A DNA stretch of 64,000 bases from contig JAITUC010000054.1 of the NCBI GenBank assembly GCA_031286585.1, positions 1 through 64,000 on the forward strand, written 5' to 3'. Below are positions 25,463 to 34,469 of the stretch, one piece after another (within the stretch, counting starts at the first letter, position 1; every line of letters begins with the position of its first letter). The position numbers were made by a program, and so were the translations under genes. The notes under the pieces are model-generated. The model searched no databases. It was not told the origin of the DNA and saw only the letters and a program-made list of their open reading frames with translations. The stretch comes from Delftia acidovorans. Lineage in GTDB: Bacteria > Pseudomonadota > Gammaproteobacteria > Burkholderiales > Burkholderiaceae_C.

Positions 25463-26962
25463 ATGGATGCCACCACAACGGCGCTGGTCCGCATGCAGGC
25501 GGTCACCGTGCGCTTTGGCGACGCCGCCGCGCTGCATGCGCTGGACTGGGACGTGATGCCCGGCGAGGTGCACTGCCTGATGGGCAGCAACGGCAGCGGC
25601 AAGAGCACGGCGATCAAGGTGCTCAGCGGCGTGCACGCGCCGCAGCCGGGCGCGCGCATCGACATCGGCGGGCAGCCCGTGCAGCGGCTGGACCCGGCGC
25701 TGGCCAAGTCCCTGGGCATCCAGGTGATCTACCAGGACCTGTCGCTGTTTCCCAACCTGAGCGTGGCCGAGAACATCGCCTTCGACCAGGCCATGGGCCG
25801 CTGGTGGGCGCCCGTGCGCCGCAGGCGCCAGCGCGAGGCGGCCCAGGCCGTGATGCGGCGCCTGGGCATTGCGCTGCCGCCGGATGCGCGGGTGGGCGAC
25901 CTGCCGATTGCGGGCCGCCAGCTCGTGGCCATCTGCCGGGGCATGGCGGCCCGGGCCAGGCTGCTGTTCATGGACGAGCCCACGGCCTCGCTCACGCGCG
26001 CCGAGGTCGATGCGCTGCTGGCCGTGGTGCGCCGGCTCCAGGCCGATGGCATTGCCATCGTCTTCGTGAGCCACAAGCTGGACGAGGTCATGGAGATCGC
26101 CGACCGCGTCACCGTGCTGCGCGACGGGCGCAAGCTCGGCACCTGGCCCGCCGCGCAGCTGTCCAGCCGGCAGCTGGCCGCGCTGATGACCGGGCAGGAA
26201 GTGGATGAGCGCCTGCATGCGCGCGACATGTCCGCCGCGCCCGCGCTGCTGGAAGTGCGCGGCCTGGGCCGCGACGGCGACTACGAGGACGTGAGCTTCG
26301 ATGTGCGCGAGGGCGAGATCCTGGGCCTGACCGGGCTGCTGGGCGCGGGCCGCACCGAGCTGGCCCTGGGCCTGTTCGGCATGCGCAGGCCCGATCGCGG
26401 CAGCATCCGCCTGGGCGGCCGCACGCTGGCGCTGCGCAGCAACCGCGACGCCATGGCGGCGGGCATTGCCTATGTGCCGGAGGACCGCCAGTCCATAGGA
26501 CTGAACCTGCGCCAGTCCGTGCAGGACAACCTGGTGCTGGCCATGCTGCCGCGCCTGTCCGGCCCGCTGGGCTGGCTGCCCGCCAGCCGCCGCGCCGCCA
26601 CTGCGGCCCAGTGGCGCGACCGCCTGCACATGCGCCTGCCCGCGCTGGACGCGCCCGTGCACCAGCTGTCGGGCGGCAATGCCCAGCGCGTGGTGCTGGC
26701 CCGCTGGCTGGCTACCGCGCCGCGCCTGTTGATCCTCGACTCGCCCACCGTGGGCGTGGACATCGGCAACCGCCAGGGCATCTTCGAGATCGTGCACGGG
26801 CTCGCCGCCCAGGGCATGGCGGTGATCGTCATCTCGGACGAGGTGGCCGAGGTCCATGCCCACTGCGACCGCGTGCTGCACATGCGCGGCGGGCGCATCG
26901 CCGGCGAGTTCCTGCCGGGAGTGCATTCCGAACGCGAGGTCGAGGAGGCCGTCCATGCCTGA
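25463..26962 (+). CDS. Sugar ABC transporter ATP-binding protein, two nucleotide-binding domains
   Basis: The 499-residue protein has two fused ATPase domains. Domain 1 has Walker A GSNGSGKST (about 43-51) and Walker B LLFMDEPTASL. Domain 2 has the degenerate Walker A GLLGAGRTEL normal for this CUT2 family, signature LSGGNAQRVVLARWL and LLILDSPTVGVD. It energises the two membrane proteins that follow. The stop overlaps the next start by 8 bases. Confidence 0.93.
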   Translation: MDATTTALVRMQAVTVRFGDAAALHALDWDVMPGEVHCLMGSNGSGKSTAIKVLSGVHAPQPGARIDIGGQPVQRLDPALAKSLGIQVIYQDLSLFPNLSVAENIAFDQAMGRWWAPVRRRRQREAAQAVMRRLGIALPPDARVGDLPIAGRQLVAICRGMAARARLLFMDEPTASLTRAEVDALLAVVRRLQADGIAIVFVSHKLDEVMEIADRVTVLRDGRKLGTWPAAQLSSRQLAALMTGQEVDERLHARDMSAAPALLEVRGLGRDGDYEDVSFDVREGEILGLTGLLGAGRTELALGLFGMRRPDRGSIRLGGRTLALRSNRDAMAAGIAYVPEDRQSIGLNLRQSVQDNLVLAMLPRLSGPLGWLPASRRAATAAQWRDRLHMRLPALDAPVHQLSGGNAQRVVLARWLATAPRLLILDSPTVGVDIGNRQGIFEIVHGLAAQGMAVIVISDEVAEVHAHCDRVLHMRGGRIAGEFLPGVHSEREVEEAVHA

Positions 26963-27989
26963 ACACGCACGCGCGCTGCTGCACCACCCCGTGGCCCGGC
27001 TGGGCCTGGCCATGGCCGCCATGGCCCTGCTGTTCGGCGCCCTGGCGCCGGGCTTCTGGACGCTGGGCAACTGGATGGATGTGGCCGAGGGCGCATCGGT
27101 CACCACTATCATGGCCGTGGGCCTGCTGGTGGTGCTGGTCGCAGGCGGCATCGACATCTCGTTTGCCGCCACGGCCACGGTGGCGCAGTACCTTGCGGCC
27201 CTCGCGGCCACACGCCTGGGCTGGCCGCCAGCGGCCAGCATCGCGCTGGGCCTGGCCACGGGACTGGCGCTGGGCGCATTCAACGCCCTGCTCATCCACC
27301 GCCTGCGCGCCACCTCCATCATCATCACCATCTCCACGCTGAACCTGTACTTCGCGCTGCTGATGCATGGCACGGGCGGCCGGTCCATCTACGACCTGCC
27401 GCCCTGGTGGAGCGATTCCGTGGTGCTGGCCCGCTTCGCGGGCGCCGACGGCGCAGACCCCGTGCGCCTGACCCTGCCCATCGCCGTGGCCGCTGCGGCC
27501 GCCCTGCTGACCGCACTGCTGCTGGGCCGCTGCGCGCTGGGGCGGCGCCTGTACGCCTTCGGCGGCAACCCCGAGGCCGCGCACCGCATGGGCATCGGGC
27601 TGGGCGCCATCCAGGGCGTGGCCTATGGCTGGCTCGGCATGATGGCGGCCATCGCAGGCCTGGTGCAGGCGCACCGCGTGGGCGAGTCGGTGCCCAACGC
27701 CCTGGTCGGCACGGAGCTGTTCGTGCTCGCGGCCGCCGTGCTGGGCGGCGCCAGCCTGTTCGGCGGCACGGGCAGCGTGGGCGGCGTGCTGATGGGCGTG
27801 CTGCTGCTGGCCGTGCTGCGCAACGGGCTGAACCTGCTGGGCGTGTCGCCGTACTTCTTCCAGGTGCTGCTGGGCGCCGTGGTGCTGGCCTGCGCCGCCG
27901 CGACGGGACTGCAGCGCACGCAGCGACGCAACCGGCAGCGCAGCGCTGACGCCACTCCTGCAGCGCCTTTGGCAGGAGCCGCGCCATGA
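26955..27989 (+). CDS. Sugar ABC transporter permease 1
   Basis: This 344-residue inner-membrane protein of the RbsC-like family has about 8-10 hydrophobic helices. GLLVVLVAGGIDIS is the conserved family segment near helix 2-3, and AAAVLGGASLFGGTGSVGGVLMGVLLLAVLRNGLNLLGV is the late motif (residues in the second half). ATG at 26955 overlaps the ATPase gene. It forms a heterodimer with the next permease. Confidence 0.9.
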   Translation: MPEHARALLHHPVARLGLAMAAMALLFGALAPGFWTLGNWMDVAEGASVTTIMAVGLLVVLVAGGIDISFAATATVAQYLAALAATRLGWPPAASIALGLATGLALGAFNALLIHRLRATSIIITISTLNLYFALLMHGTGGRSIYDLPPWWSDSVVLARFAGADGADPVRLTLPIAVAAAAALLTALLLGRCALGRRLYAFGGNPEAAHRMGIGLGAIQGVAYGWLGMMAAIAGLVQAHRVGESVPNALVGTELFVLAAAVLGGASLFGGTGSVGGVLMGVLLLAVLRNGLNLLGVSPYFFQVLLGAVVLACAAATGLQRTQRRNRQRSADATPAAPLAGAAP

Positions 27990-29017
27990 ACCGCAGCACT
28001 GGCGCGCCGCTGGGCCTGATCGCGCTGCTGGCGCTGCTGTGCGCCGTGTTCACGCTGCTGCTGCCCGGCAGCTTCGCCACCCTGGGCACGCTGCAATCGG
28101 TGCTGCTGCAAATCCCGGAACTAGGCCTGCTGGCGCTGGCGCAGATGCTGCCGCTGGTCAGCGGCGGCATCAACCTGGCCGTGGTCGCCAGCGCCAACAT
28201 GGCGGGCCTGGCCATGGCCTGGGTACTGATGGGGGGCCTGTCGGCACTGGGCCTGGACCTGTCGGGCCATGAGGGCCTGCTCATCGCCGCAGCACTGACC
28301 GTGGGCGCCCTCGCCAGCCTGCTGGTGGGGCTGGCCAGCGGCTGGCTGGTGGCGCACGTCAACGCCCATCCCATCCTCGTCACGCTGGGCACCATGTCGC
28401 TGATCAACGGCCTGTGCGTCTGGCTCACGCGGGGCAAGCCCATCGCAGGCTTTCCCGAGTCCTTCCAGGCCCTGGGCTCCGCCCAGTGGCTGGGCCTGCC
28501 GCTGCCGTTCTGGATCTTCGCGGGCGTGTGCCTGCTGGTGGGCCTGTACCTGGGCAGCACGCGCCACGGACTGGCCATCTGCATGGTCGGCTCCAATGCC
28601 GAGGCCACGCGCCATGCAGGCATCGATACGCGCCGCGTGCTGATCGGTGTCTACACCCTGTCCACGCTGCTGTGCTGGATCGCGGCCGTGCTGATGATGG
28701 CGCGCTTCAACTCGGCCAGCGCGGGCTATGCCCAGTCCTACCTGCTGGTCACCGTGCTCGCGGCCATCCTGGGCGGCACCGATCCCATGGGCGGGTTCGG
28801 CAGGGTGTCGGGGCTGTTCGTCGCCCTGCTCATCCTGCAGGTTCTGTCCAGCGGGGTGAACCTGCTGGGCGCCAATGCCCAGCTCACGCAGGCCCTGTGG
28901 GGCGCCACCATGATCGCCGCCGTGGCGGCGCGCCACCTGCTCGCGCGCTGGCGAGGCCGTGCGCGGTCGCCCTCCGTGCCAATGGCCCCTTCCCAGCCCC
29001 AACCGGAGCCTCTATGA
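27986..29017 (+). CDS. Sugar ABC transporter permease 2
   Basis: This 343-residue membrane protein has the same fold as its neighbour, with LAQMLPLVSGGINLAVVASANMAG and an AAILGGTDPMGGFGRVSGLFVALLILQVLSSGVNLLG-type late segment. The start overlaps the preceding stop (ATGA) and its own stop overlaps the epimerase start the same way. Two different permease genes suggest a heterodimeric channel. Confidence 0.9.
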   Translation: MNRSTGAPLGLIALLALLCAVFTLLLPGSFATLGTLQSVLLQIPELGLLALAQMLPLVSGGINLAVVASANMAGLAMAWVLMGGLSALGLDLSGHEGLLIAAALTVGALASLLVGLASGWLVAHVNAHPILVTLGTMSLINGLCVWLTRGKPIAGFPESFQALGSAQWLGLPLPFWIFAGVCLLVGLYLGSTRHGLAICMVGSNAEATRHAGIDTRRVLIGVYTLSTLLCWIAAVLMMARFNSASAGYAQSYLLVTVLAAILGGTDPMGGFGRVSGLFVALLILQVLSSGVNLLGANAQLTQALWGATMIAAVAARHLLARWRGRARSPSVPMAPSQPQPEPL

Positions 29018-29883
29018 ACCTCCTCGGCATCCACGCCCTCGTCTGGGCCGGCGACCTGACGCCGGCCTCCACACGCCATGTGATCCGCCAGACCTGCGAG
29101 GCCGGCTACGGCCTGGTCGAGCTGTCCCTGCACGGCCCCCGGCTCATGGACCTGGCGCTCACGCGCGACCTGCTGCAGGAGCACGGCCTGGGCGTGGGCT
29201 GCTCGCGCGGCCTGACCTTCGAGGCCGATGTCTCCAGCGAAGACCCGGCCGTGGTCGCGCGCGGCCTGGCCCTGCTGCAAGAGGGCGTGGACATCACCGC
29301 GCGCCTGGGCGGGCGCTATTTCGGCGGCATCCTCTACGGCGCCATGGCGAAATACGGTCACCCCTGTACGCCACGGGGCCGGCGCAACGCGGTCGAGGCC
29401 GTGCGGCGCATTGCCGACTTCGCGGGCGAGCGCGGCGTCACCCTGGGCCTGGAGGTGGTCAACCGCTACGAGAGCAATCTGCTGAACACGGCCACGCAGG
29501 CGCTGGCGTTCATCGACGAAGTGGAGCAGGCCAATGTCTGCGTGCACCTGGACACCTACCACATGAACATCGAGGAAGCCGACCTCGCCGCGCCCGTGCT
29601 GGCCTGCGGCCAGCGGCTGGGCTATGTGCACATCGGCGAGAACCACCGCGGCTACCTGGGCGCGGGCCACATCGACTTCACGCAGTTCTTCGGTGCCCTC
29701 GCGCAGATCGGCTACCAGGGCACGGTGACCTTCGAGAGCTTCTCCTCGGCCATCGTCAACGAGCAGCTGTCGAACGCCCTGGGCATCTGGCGCCCCATGT
29801 GGGAGGACGGCATGGACCTGGCCCTGCATGCACGTGGCTTCATGGCAGACGGGCTGGCCCGCGCGCAGCAGGCACGCGCATGA
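29014..29883 (+). CDS. Ketohexose 3-epimerase-like sugar isomerase (tagatose/psicose 3-epimerase family)
   Basis: This 289-residue TIM barrel is of the AP endonuclease family 2 type. Metal ligands at E147, D180, H206 and E241 match in order and spacing those of Pseudomonas cichorii D-tagatose 3-epimerase (E152, D185, H211, E246). NHRGYLGAGHIDF is typical of the family. It would interconvert ketoses at C3, for instance D-allulose and D-fructose. It is translationally coupled to the permease and kinase genes, so it processes the imported sugar. Confidence 0.85.
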   Translation: MNLLGIHALVWAGDLTPASTRHVIRQTCEAGYGLVELSLHGPRLMDLALTRDLLQEHGLGVGCSRGLTFEADVSSEDPAVVARGLALLQEGVDITARLGGRYFGGILYGAMAKYGHPCTPRGRRNAVEAVRRIADFAGERGVTLGLEVVNRYESNLLNTATQALAFIDEVEQANVCVHLDTYHMNIEEADLAAPVLACGQRLGYVHIGENHRGYLGAGHIDFTQFFGALAQIGYQGTVTFESFSSAIVNEQLSNALGIWRPMWEDGMDLALHARGFMADGLARAQQARA

Positions 29884-30521
29884 CAGCCATCCTGCCGCCC
29901 GAAGCCCTGGCCCGTGCGCTTGCGCTGGCACGCTCCGGCCCGCGCCGCCTGCTGGGCCTGGCAGGCCCGCCCGGCGCAGGCAAAAGCACGGTCTGCGCCG
30001 CCCTGCTGCAGGCTCTGGGCCCGCTGGCGGCGGCCGTGCCCATGGACGGCTTCCACCTGGCGCAGTCCGCGCTGGAGCGCCTGGGCCGTGCGCAGCGCAA
30101 GGGCGCACCCGACACCTTCGACTCGGCCGGCTACGTGGCCCTGCTGCGCCGCCTGCACACGCCCGTGGCCGGTGAAACGGTCTACGCCCCCGAGTTCCGG
30201 CGCGCCATCGAGGAGCCCATTGCAGGCGCCATCGCCATCGCGCCCGGCGTGCCCCTGGTCATCACCGAAGGCAACTACCTGCTGATGGATGAACAGGATG
30301 CGCCGGGCACGCACTGGCATGCCGTGCGCGCGCTGCTGCACGAGGTCTGGTACGTGGACATGGACGACCGCCTTCGCATCGAACGCCTGACCCGCCGCCA
30401 CGAACTCCACGGCCGCAGCCCCCAGGCCGCACGCGACTGGGTGGCGCAGGTGGACGAGCCCCATGCGCGCCGCATTGCGGCAACGCGGGGGCGGGCGGAT
30501 TGGGTGTTGCGCTGGGGATGA
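29880..30521 (+). CDS. P-loop nucleoside/sugar kinase-like protein (FrcK-like)
   Basis: The 213-residue protein has Walker A GLAGPPGAGKST (about 26-37), PMDGFHLAQ (about 54-62), and ITEGNYLL followed by WYVDMDDRLRIERLTRRH, as in the uridine kinase / phosphoribulokinase / pantothenate kinase superfamily. Similar kinases end fructose ABC operons in rhizobia (frcBCAK). It overlaps the epimerase stop by 4 bases. It probably phosphorylates the product ketose, but the acceptor is inferred from context. Confidence 0.8.
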   Translation: MTAILPPEALARALALARSGPRRLLGLAGPPGAGKSTVCAALLQALGPLAAAVPMDGFHLAQSALERLGRAQRKGAPDTFDSAGYVALLRRLHTPVAGETVYAPEFRRAIEEPIAGAIAIAPGVPLVITEGNYLLMDEQDAPGTHWHAVRALLHEVWYVDMDDRLRIERLTRRHELHGRSPQAARDWVAQVDEPHARRIAATRGRADWVLRWG

Positions 30522-30543
30522 GGCTGCCGGACACAGCCCCCGT

Positions 30544-32145
30544 TCAGAACGCCACCACGCCCCCATCCTTGCGCGGGTCCGATCCGCCGATGTAGTGGTC
30601 ACCGTCGCGCAGCACCAGTTGTGCGCCGCCGAAGGCGAAGACGCCATGGCCTTCCTCCACCGTGACTTCGTGGCCGCGTGCGCGCAGGGCGGCGACGACC
30701 TCGGCATCGAAGGCGGGCTCCACGGCCACGCCCTTGCCGCCCGTCACGCGCCAGCGCGGCGCATCGGCGGCGGCCTGGGGGTTCTGGCCGTAGCGCAGCA
30801 CGCGCAGGGCCATCTGCAGGTGGCCCTGGCTCTGCATGGGGCCGCCCATGACGCCGAAGGCCATCTGGGACGTGCCATCCGCGTTCATCGCAAAGGCCGG
30901 GATGATGGTGTGCGAGGGGCGCTTGCGCGGCGCGACCTCGTTGGCATGGCCGGCTTGCGTGGTGAAGCCGTGGCCGCGGTTTTGCAGGCTGATGCCGGTG
31001 CCCGGCACGACCACGCCCGAGCCGAAGCCCATGTAGTTGGACTGGATGAACGAGACCATCATGCCGCTGGCATCGGCCGCCGCCAGGTAGACGGTGCCGC
31101 CCGGGCGCGGTGCGCCGTAGGTGGGCGCGCTGGCGCGCTCGCGGTCAATGAGCGCCGCGCGTTCGCGCAGGTAGCCGGCGTCCAGCAGATGGGCGGATTC
31201 GACGCGCATGTGGTCGCCGTCGGCGTTGTATTCGTGCAGGTCGGCCAGGGCCAGCTTCATGGCCTCGACCTGCAGGTGCACGGACTCCACGCCGTCCAGC
31301 GGCTCGGCGCCCACACCCAGTGCGTCCAGCATGCCCAGCGCCATCAGCGCGGCAATGCCCTGGCCGTTGGGCGGGATCTCGTGGATCACCGAGTCGCCAA
31401 AGGTCTGCGACACCGTGCCGACCCAGTCGGCCTGGTGGGCGGCCAGGTCGGCCTCGGTCATGGCGCCGCCGCAGGCCTTGGCGTGCTCGGCCATCTTGCG
31501 TGCCAGTGCGCCACGGTAGAAGGATTCGCCCTTGGTGGCGGCGATCTCCTCCAGCGTGCGCGCATGGGCTTCGCTGCGGAAGACTTCGCCCGCCTTGGGG
31601 GCCTTGCCACCGGGCAGGAAGCACTCGGCAAAACCGGGCTGGTCGCCGAGCTTGGCGCCGCCCAGCGCCCACAGCGTGGCGATGGTGGGCGAGACCGCAA
31701 AGCCGTCGCGCGCATAGCGGATGGCGGGCTGGGCCAATTGCTCGAACGGCAGCTTGCCGAAGCGGCGCGACAGCTCCACCCAGGCCGAGACGGCGCCGGG
31801 CACGGTGACGGCGTTCCAGCCCTTCTCGGGGATGCCGCCCAACGCGGAGAAGTACTCGGGCGTCCAGGCTTCGGGCGAGCGGCCCGAGGCATTGAGGCCG
31901 TGCAGCTCCTTGCCGTCCCACAGGATGCAGAAGGCATCGCTGCCCAGGCCGCAGCCCGTGGGCTCGACCACGGTCAGCGCCATGGCCGTGGCAATGGCCG
32001 CATCCACGGCATTGCCGCCGGCCAGCAGCATGGACAGGCCGGCCTGCGCGGCCAGCGGCTGCGAGGTGGAGACCATGTTGCGGCCCAGCACCGAAGAGCG
32101 GTGCGAGGCGTAGGGAAGTGTCCAGTCCTTGATGGTGCTTGTCAT
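30544..32145 (-). CDS. Gamma-glutamyltransferase family (Ntn) hydrolase
   Basis: The 533-residue precursor is probably split autocatalytically before T351 (GGTVYLAAADASG) into large and small subunits. GNAVDAAIATAMALTVVEPTGCGLGSDAF near residues 44-73 and R89 in NASGRSPE are conserved. No signal peptide is visible, unlike the periplasmic E. coli enzyme, which fits the cytoplasmic YwrD-like branch. It lies 18 bases after a Bug receptor gene on the same strand, suggesting use of a gamma-glutamyl or related amide compound. Confidence 0.88.
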   Translation of the reverse strand: MTSTIKDWTLPYASHRSSVLGRNMVSTSQPLAAQAGLSMLLAGGNAVDAAIATAMALTVVEPTGCGLGSDAFCILWDGKELHGLNASGRSPEAWTPEYFSALGGIPEKGWNAVTVPGAVSAWVELSRRFGKLPFEQLAQPAIRYARDGFAVSPTIATLWALGGAKLGDQPGFAECFLPGGKAPKAGEVFRSEAHARTLEEIAATKGESFYRGALARKMAEHAKACGGAMTEADLAAHQADWVGTVSQTFGDSVIHEIPPNGQGIAALMALGMLDALGVGAEPLDGVESVHLQVEAMKLALADLHEYNADGDHMRVESAHLLDAGYLRERAALIDRERASAPTYGAPRPGGTVYLAAADASGMMVSFIQSNYMGFGSGVVVPGTGISLQNRGHGFTTQAGHANEVAPRKRPSHTIIPAFAMNADGTSQMAFGVMGGPMQSQGHLQMALRVLRYGQNPQAAADAPRWRVTGGKGVAVEPAFDAEVVAALRARGHEVTVEEGHGVFAFGGAQLVLRDGDHYIGGSDPRKDGGVVAF

Positions 32146-32163
32146 GTCTCGATGGGGAAAAGG

Positions 32164-33171
32164 TTAGTCAAGGGTGATTTTGTTGTCTTTGATGACCTGC
32201 GCCCAGCGCGCGCTGTCGGCCTGCACCATGGCGGCGAACTGCGCGGGCGTGCGGGGCGATGCGGCCTCCACGCCCTGCTTGGCCAGGCTGGCCACCACCT
32301 CGGGATTCTGTATGGCCTTGTTGAAGGCCTGATTGATCCGCGCCACCAGCTCGGGCTTCATGCCGGCCGGGCCATAGACGCCGAACCAGGTGACCGAAGA
32401 ATAGCCAGGCAGGCCGGACTCGGCCACCGTGGGCAGCTCGGGCGCCAGCGCGCTGCGCTTGTCGCCGGTCACGGCCAGGGCGCGCAGGCGGCCGCTGGCC
32501 ACATGGGGCATGCCGGTGGGAATGGAGTCGAACAGCAGGTGCACCTGGCCAGCGGCCAGGTCGGTGATGGACTGGGCCGTGCCCTTGTAGGGCACATGGG
32601 TCAGCTGCAGGCCCGCGCGCGCCGCGAAGGCCGCCGCGTTCAGGTGGACGATGGTTCCGTTGCCGCTGCTGGCGTAGTTGAGGGCACCCGGATGGGCCTT
32701 GGCATAGGCGATCAGCTCCTGCACGTTGCGCACGGGCAGCGAGGGCGTGACCAGCAGGATGCTGGCCGCGCCGCCGATCTCGGCAACGGGCGTGAAATCC
32801 TTGTCGGCCTTGTAGGCCAGACGGGTCATCAGGTGCGGCGAGATGGCATGCGTGCTGCTGGTGGTGAACAGCAGCGTGTAGCCGTCCGGCGAGGCCTTGG
32901 CGGCCTCGCCCGCGCCGATGGTGCCGCCCGCCCCGGGTCGGTTGTCGATGACCAGTTGCTGCCCCAGGTCCTGGGACATGCGCTGCGCCACCACGCGCGC
33001 CACGAGGTCGGTGGCGCCGCTGGCCGGAAAGGGCACGACCAGGCGCACCGGGTGCGAGGGCCAGGACGCATGACCCTGGGCCATGGCGGGCAGGGCGATG
33101 GCGCCAGCCAGGGCACAGGCTGCAGCCACGATGGCGCGGCGTGGAAGTAAAACGCTGGGCAATGCCTTCAT
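32164..33171 (-). CDS. Bug-type periplasmic binding protein coupled to gamma-glutamyltransferase
   Basis: The 335-residue protein has a signal at about 1-32 (ending PAMAQG) and WPSHPVRLVVPFPASGATDLVAR, DNRPGAGGTIGAGEAAK and LTHVPYKGTAQSITDLAAGQ. ATG at 33171 begins the signal peptide. It is the first gene of a two-gene unit, divergent from a LysR gene with 152 bases between starts. The ligand may be an amide or gamma-glutamyl compound, by association only. Confidence 0.86.
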   Translation of the reverse strand: MKALPSVLLPRRAIVAAACALAGAIALPAMAQGHASWPSHPVRLVVPFPASGATDLVARVVAQRMSQDLGQQLVIDNRPGAGGTIGAGEAAKASPDGYTLLFTTSSTHAISPHLMTRLAYKADKDFTPVAEIGGAASILLVTPSLPVRNVQELIAYAKAHPGALNYASSGNGTIVHLNAAAFAARAGLQLTHVPYKGTAQSITDLAAGQVHLLFDSIPTGMPHVASGRLRALAVTGDKRSALAPELPTVAESGLPGYSSVTWFGVYGPAGMKPELVARINQAFNKAIQNPEVVASLAKQGVEAASPRTPAQFAAMVQADSARWAQVIKDNKITLD

Positions 33172-33268
33172 GGGCACACTCCTGGACAGGGGTTGGACGG
33201 CTGCAGCCGCTGCACCCTGCAGCGCCGCAACAGGCCATCCTAGAACCCCCGCCCCTTTGCCGCCATCA

Positions 33269-33305
33269 GCAAATTTGCAAACCTGCGTTGCCTCCGCGGC
33301 AAATT
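33269..33305. promoter_or_regulatory. Repeated GCAAATT half-sites between divergent Bug and lysR genes
   Basis: GCAAATT occurs at 33269-33275 and 33299-33305, and its reverse complement AATTTGC at 33272-33278. The first two overlap as the perfect palindrome GCAAATTTGC. Such AT-rich inverted half-sites close to a LysR start (33324) are typical of LysR recognition and activation sites. Confidence 0.5.
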
Positions 33306-33323
33306 GATGACAATCGGGGCGAC

Positions 33324-34244
33324 ATGCCCGACGCCCGCCACCTTCTTTTGCAGGACACCGCGCTGCGCTACTTCCACGAAGTGGCACAATGCGGATCGCT
33401 GACCGAGGCCTCGGCGCGGCTGCATGTGGCGGCCTCGGCCATCAGCCGCCAGATCGCGGCGCTGGAGGGGCTGCTGGGCACGCCGCTGTTCGAACGCCAC
33501 CCGCGCGGCATGGTGCTCAATGCGGCCGGCGAGATCCTGGCCGACCATGTGCGCCGCGCCGGCCTGGATGCCGAGCGCGCGCTGGGCGAGATCGAGGCCC
33601 TGCAGGGGCTGCGCAGCGGCCGCGTGCGCATCGCAAGCTCCGACGCCTTTGCCAACGAGTTCCTGCCGCGCCTGTGCGCAGCGTTCCAGCGCGCGCATGC
33701 CGGCATCGTCTTCGAGGTGATGGTGCTTCCCACGCCTGCCGTGCCCGAGGCCGTGCGCAGCGGCACGGCCGACATCGGCCTGTGCTTCAGCCGCGCGCCG
33801 GAAAAAGGCATTGCCGTGGCCTGCCGCGTGGCGGCGCCGCTGGTGGCCCTGGTCGCGCCCGGCCATGCCTTGGCCCAGGCACGCCGCCTGTCGCTGGCCC
33901 AATTGGTGCGCCACCCCCTGGCACTCACACCGGCCGATACTGCCGTGCGCCAGTTGCTGGACGCGGCCTGCAGCCGCCAGGGCCTGATGCTGATGCCGGT
34001 GATGGAGAGCAACCACGGCAAGACCCTGCTGGACTTTGCAGCCCAGGGCGCCGCCGTGGCCGTGGCCAGCGAGATCGCCGCGCGCCACATGATCGCCACG
34101 GGCGCACTGGTGGCAGTGGCCCTGAGCGACCGGGGCATGGACCTGCGCGACATCGAGGTGCAGACCCTGGCCGGCCGCACGCTGCCGCATGCGGCGCAGT
34201 CCTTCCTGGAAATGCTGCAGTTGCGACTGCCCGGTTCCTGGTAG
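33324..34244 (+). CDS. LysR-family regulator of the Bug / gamma-glutamyltransferase unit
   Basis: The 306-residue protein has a winged helix at about 10-70 (ASARLHVAASAISRQIAALEGLLG) and an effector domain. ATG at 33324 is preferred because upstream in-frame residues are not LysR-like. It is divergent from the receptor gene, with GCAAATT half-sites between them, and so is the likely activator or repressor of that pair. Confidence 0.87.
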   Translation: MPDARHLLLQDTALRYFHEVAQCGSLTEASARLHVAASAISRQIAALEGLLGTPLFERHPRGMVLNAAGEILADHVRRAGLDAERALGEIEALQGLRSGRVRIASSDAFANEFLPRLCAAFQRAHAGIVFEVMVLPTPAVPEAVRSGTADIGLCFSRAPEKGIAVACRVAAPLVALVAPGHALAQARRLSLAQLVRHPLALTPADTAVRQLLDAACSRQGLMLMPVMESNHGKTLLDFAAQGAAVAVASEIAARHMIATGALVAVALSDRGMDLRDIEVQTLAGRTLPHAAQSFLEMLQLRLPGSW

Positions 34245-34335
34245 CGGCAGGCCTGGACGCGGCGGTGCGGGCTCCCGCCTCAAACACAAAAGCAAGCCCA
34301 AAACCCCAGCAACCACAGCGTGAGCATGGCCTCCA

Positions 34336-34366
34336 TGGAAAAAACGGAATATTCCGGTTTTTTCCA
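34336..34366. terminator. Inverted repeat with A6 and T6 arms downstream of lysR
   Basis: TGGAAAAAAC and GTTTTTTCCA flank the palindrome GGAATATTCC, with one extra G in the right half. It lies 92 bases after the LysR stop. The T6 tract within the right arm suggests a terminator, but the symmetric core could equally be an operator. Confidence 0.45.
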
Positions 34367-34446
34367 CCCTGCCAGCTGCTTGATCGCCCGTCACCTTGGC
34401 TCACAAAACGGTGATGTAGTGGTGGCACGGCGGATCGGGATAGGAC

Positions 34447-34469
34447 TCCTCTGATTCGTGGTCAGAGGA
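34447..34469 (+). other. Small hairpin in the leader of the GTPase operon
   Basis: TCCTCTGA and TCAGAGGA form a perfect 8-bp stem around a 7-base loop, and the sequence ACTCTGATTTTC follows. It may be a weak terminator or an operator. Its role is unknown. Confidence 0.35.
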
